From: Rhabdornis inornatus
Taxonomy: Eukaryota; Chordata; Aves; Passeriformes; Rhabdornithidae
Assembly (NCBI GenBank): GCA_013397075.1
Contig: VWZS01011033.1
Coordinates: 303,938 to 367,937 of the forward strand
Direction: 5' to 3'
DNA length: 64,000 bases
Shown: positions 63,848-64,000 of the stretch, one piece after another
How the letters are laid out: each line of letters opens with the position of its first letter
How positions within the stretch are numbered: the first letter of the stretch is position 1
Translations under genes and position numbers: made by a program
The notes under the pieces: model-generated
What the model was told of the DNA's origin: nothing
Database searches by the model: none
Seen by the model: only the letters and a program-made list of their open reading frames with translations

Positions 63848-64000
63848 TTACTCAAAAATCTCAACAATGTCGAGGGGGTAACATAAAATGGGGTTTAGGA
63901 GAGGGTCAGGGGATTCTTGTCCTCCTGGAGGTAGCTGATCTTCATGGAGGGGGCGATGACGATGACGTAGCGCGGTATACCCGATGTCATGGGGTGTTGG
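63848..64000 (-). CDS. partial open frame upstream of env (possible pol 3' end)
   Basis: Two minus-strand frames are open from the window edge: one stops at 63848, the other at 63894. The longer includes RHRHRPLHEDQLPPGG; the shorter includes RYVIVIAPSMKISYL. In a simple provirus the DNA just before env encodes the end of Pol (integrase), so one of these is probably its C-terminus, but I see no catalytic motif here to confirm it. Confidence 0.3.
   Translation of the reverse strand, partial: PTPHDIGYTALRHRHRPLHEDQLPPGGQESPDPLLNPILCYPLDIVEIFE

Noticed and set aside
1..64000. CRISPR array, bacterial operon, tRNA or rRNA
   Set aside because: No regularly spaced repeats, no ribosome-binding-site-led gene runs and no cloverleaf or rRNA core sequence seen; the repeat content is avian.

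Overview
The window looks like nuclear DNA of a bird, most likely a songbird. It is AT-rich, has no bacterial-style gene packing, and holds several CR1 LINE 3' fragments plus many solo LTRs of avian endogenous retroviruses. Some LTRs end in sequence typical of bird genomes, such as TGTGCTGGTT...GCTGGGATAG. I recognise no host protein-coding gene by name. The window reads as intergenic or intronic DNA, and nearly all long open frames are chance or repeat-derived.

Layout. 1-20 kb: mostly unique AT-rich DNA with five CR1 pieces (1.4-2.15, 9.5, 10.9, 12.3-12.8 and 17.6 kb), T/G- and A-rich simple tracts, and a minus-strand solo LTR at 14.9-15.5 kb. 20-34 kb: an accessory cluster with four precisely bounded solo LTRs (20573-21239, 28744-30217, 31056-31713, 32184-33784), each with a recognisable 5-bp target duplication, plus a fifth LTR at 26745-27055 and a CR1 at 26.0-26.6 kb. 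34-58 kb: mainly unique DNA with one CR1, a plus-strand LTR at 42.8-43.2 kb, a probable LTR at 51.7-52.5 kb, a degenerate three-unit repeat at 40.7-41.1 kb and two striking hairpins (44401-44471 and 57622-57667). 58-64 kb: LTRs at 58256-58850 and 60573-61074, then the 3' part of a minus-strand endogenous provirus running off the right edge: env splice acceptor, env with one internal stop, polypurine tract and 3' LTR.

The provirus is the only recognisable gene-bearing element. Its Env transmembrane part has the alpharetrovirus layout: paired cysteines bracketing an internal fusion peptide, CX6CC, and a membrane anchor. Its surface part is short, about 237 residues. The 3' LTR appears to abut, and may have inserted into, an older LTR of the same family as the two ~1.5 kb LTRs at 28.7 and 32.2 kb.

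No CRISPR array, tRNA or rRNA was seen. The best candidates for something undescribed are the two near-perfect hairpins, the mosaic LTR families, the compact-SU env and two possible host exons (451-543 minus, 44194-44321 plus). Each is inference and needs comparison with other genomes.
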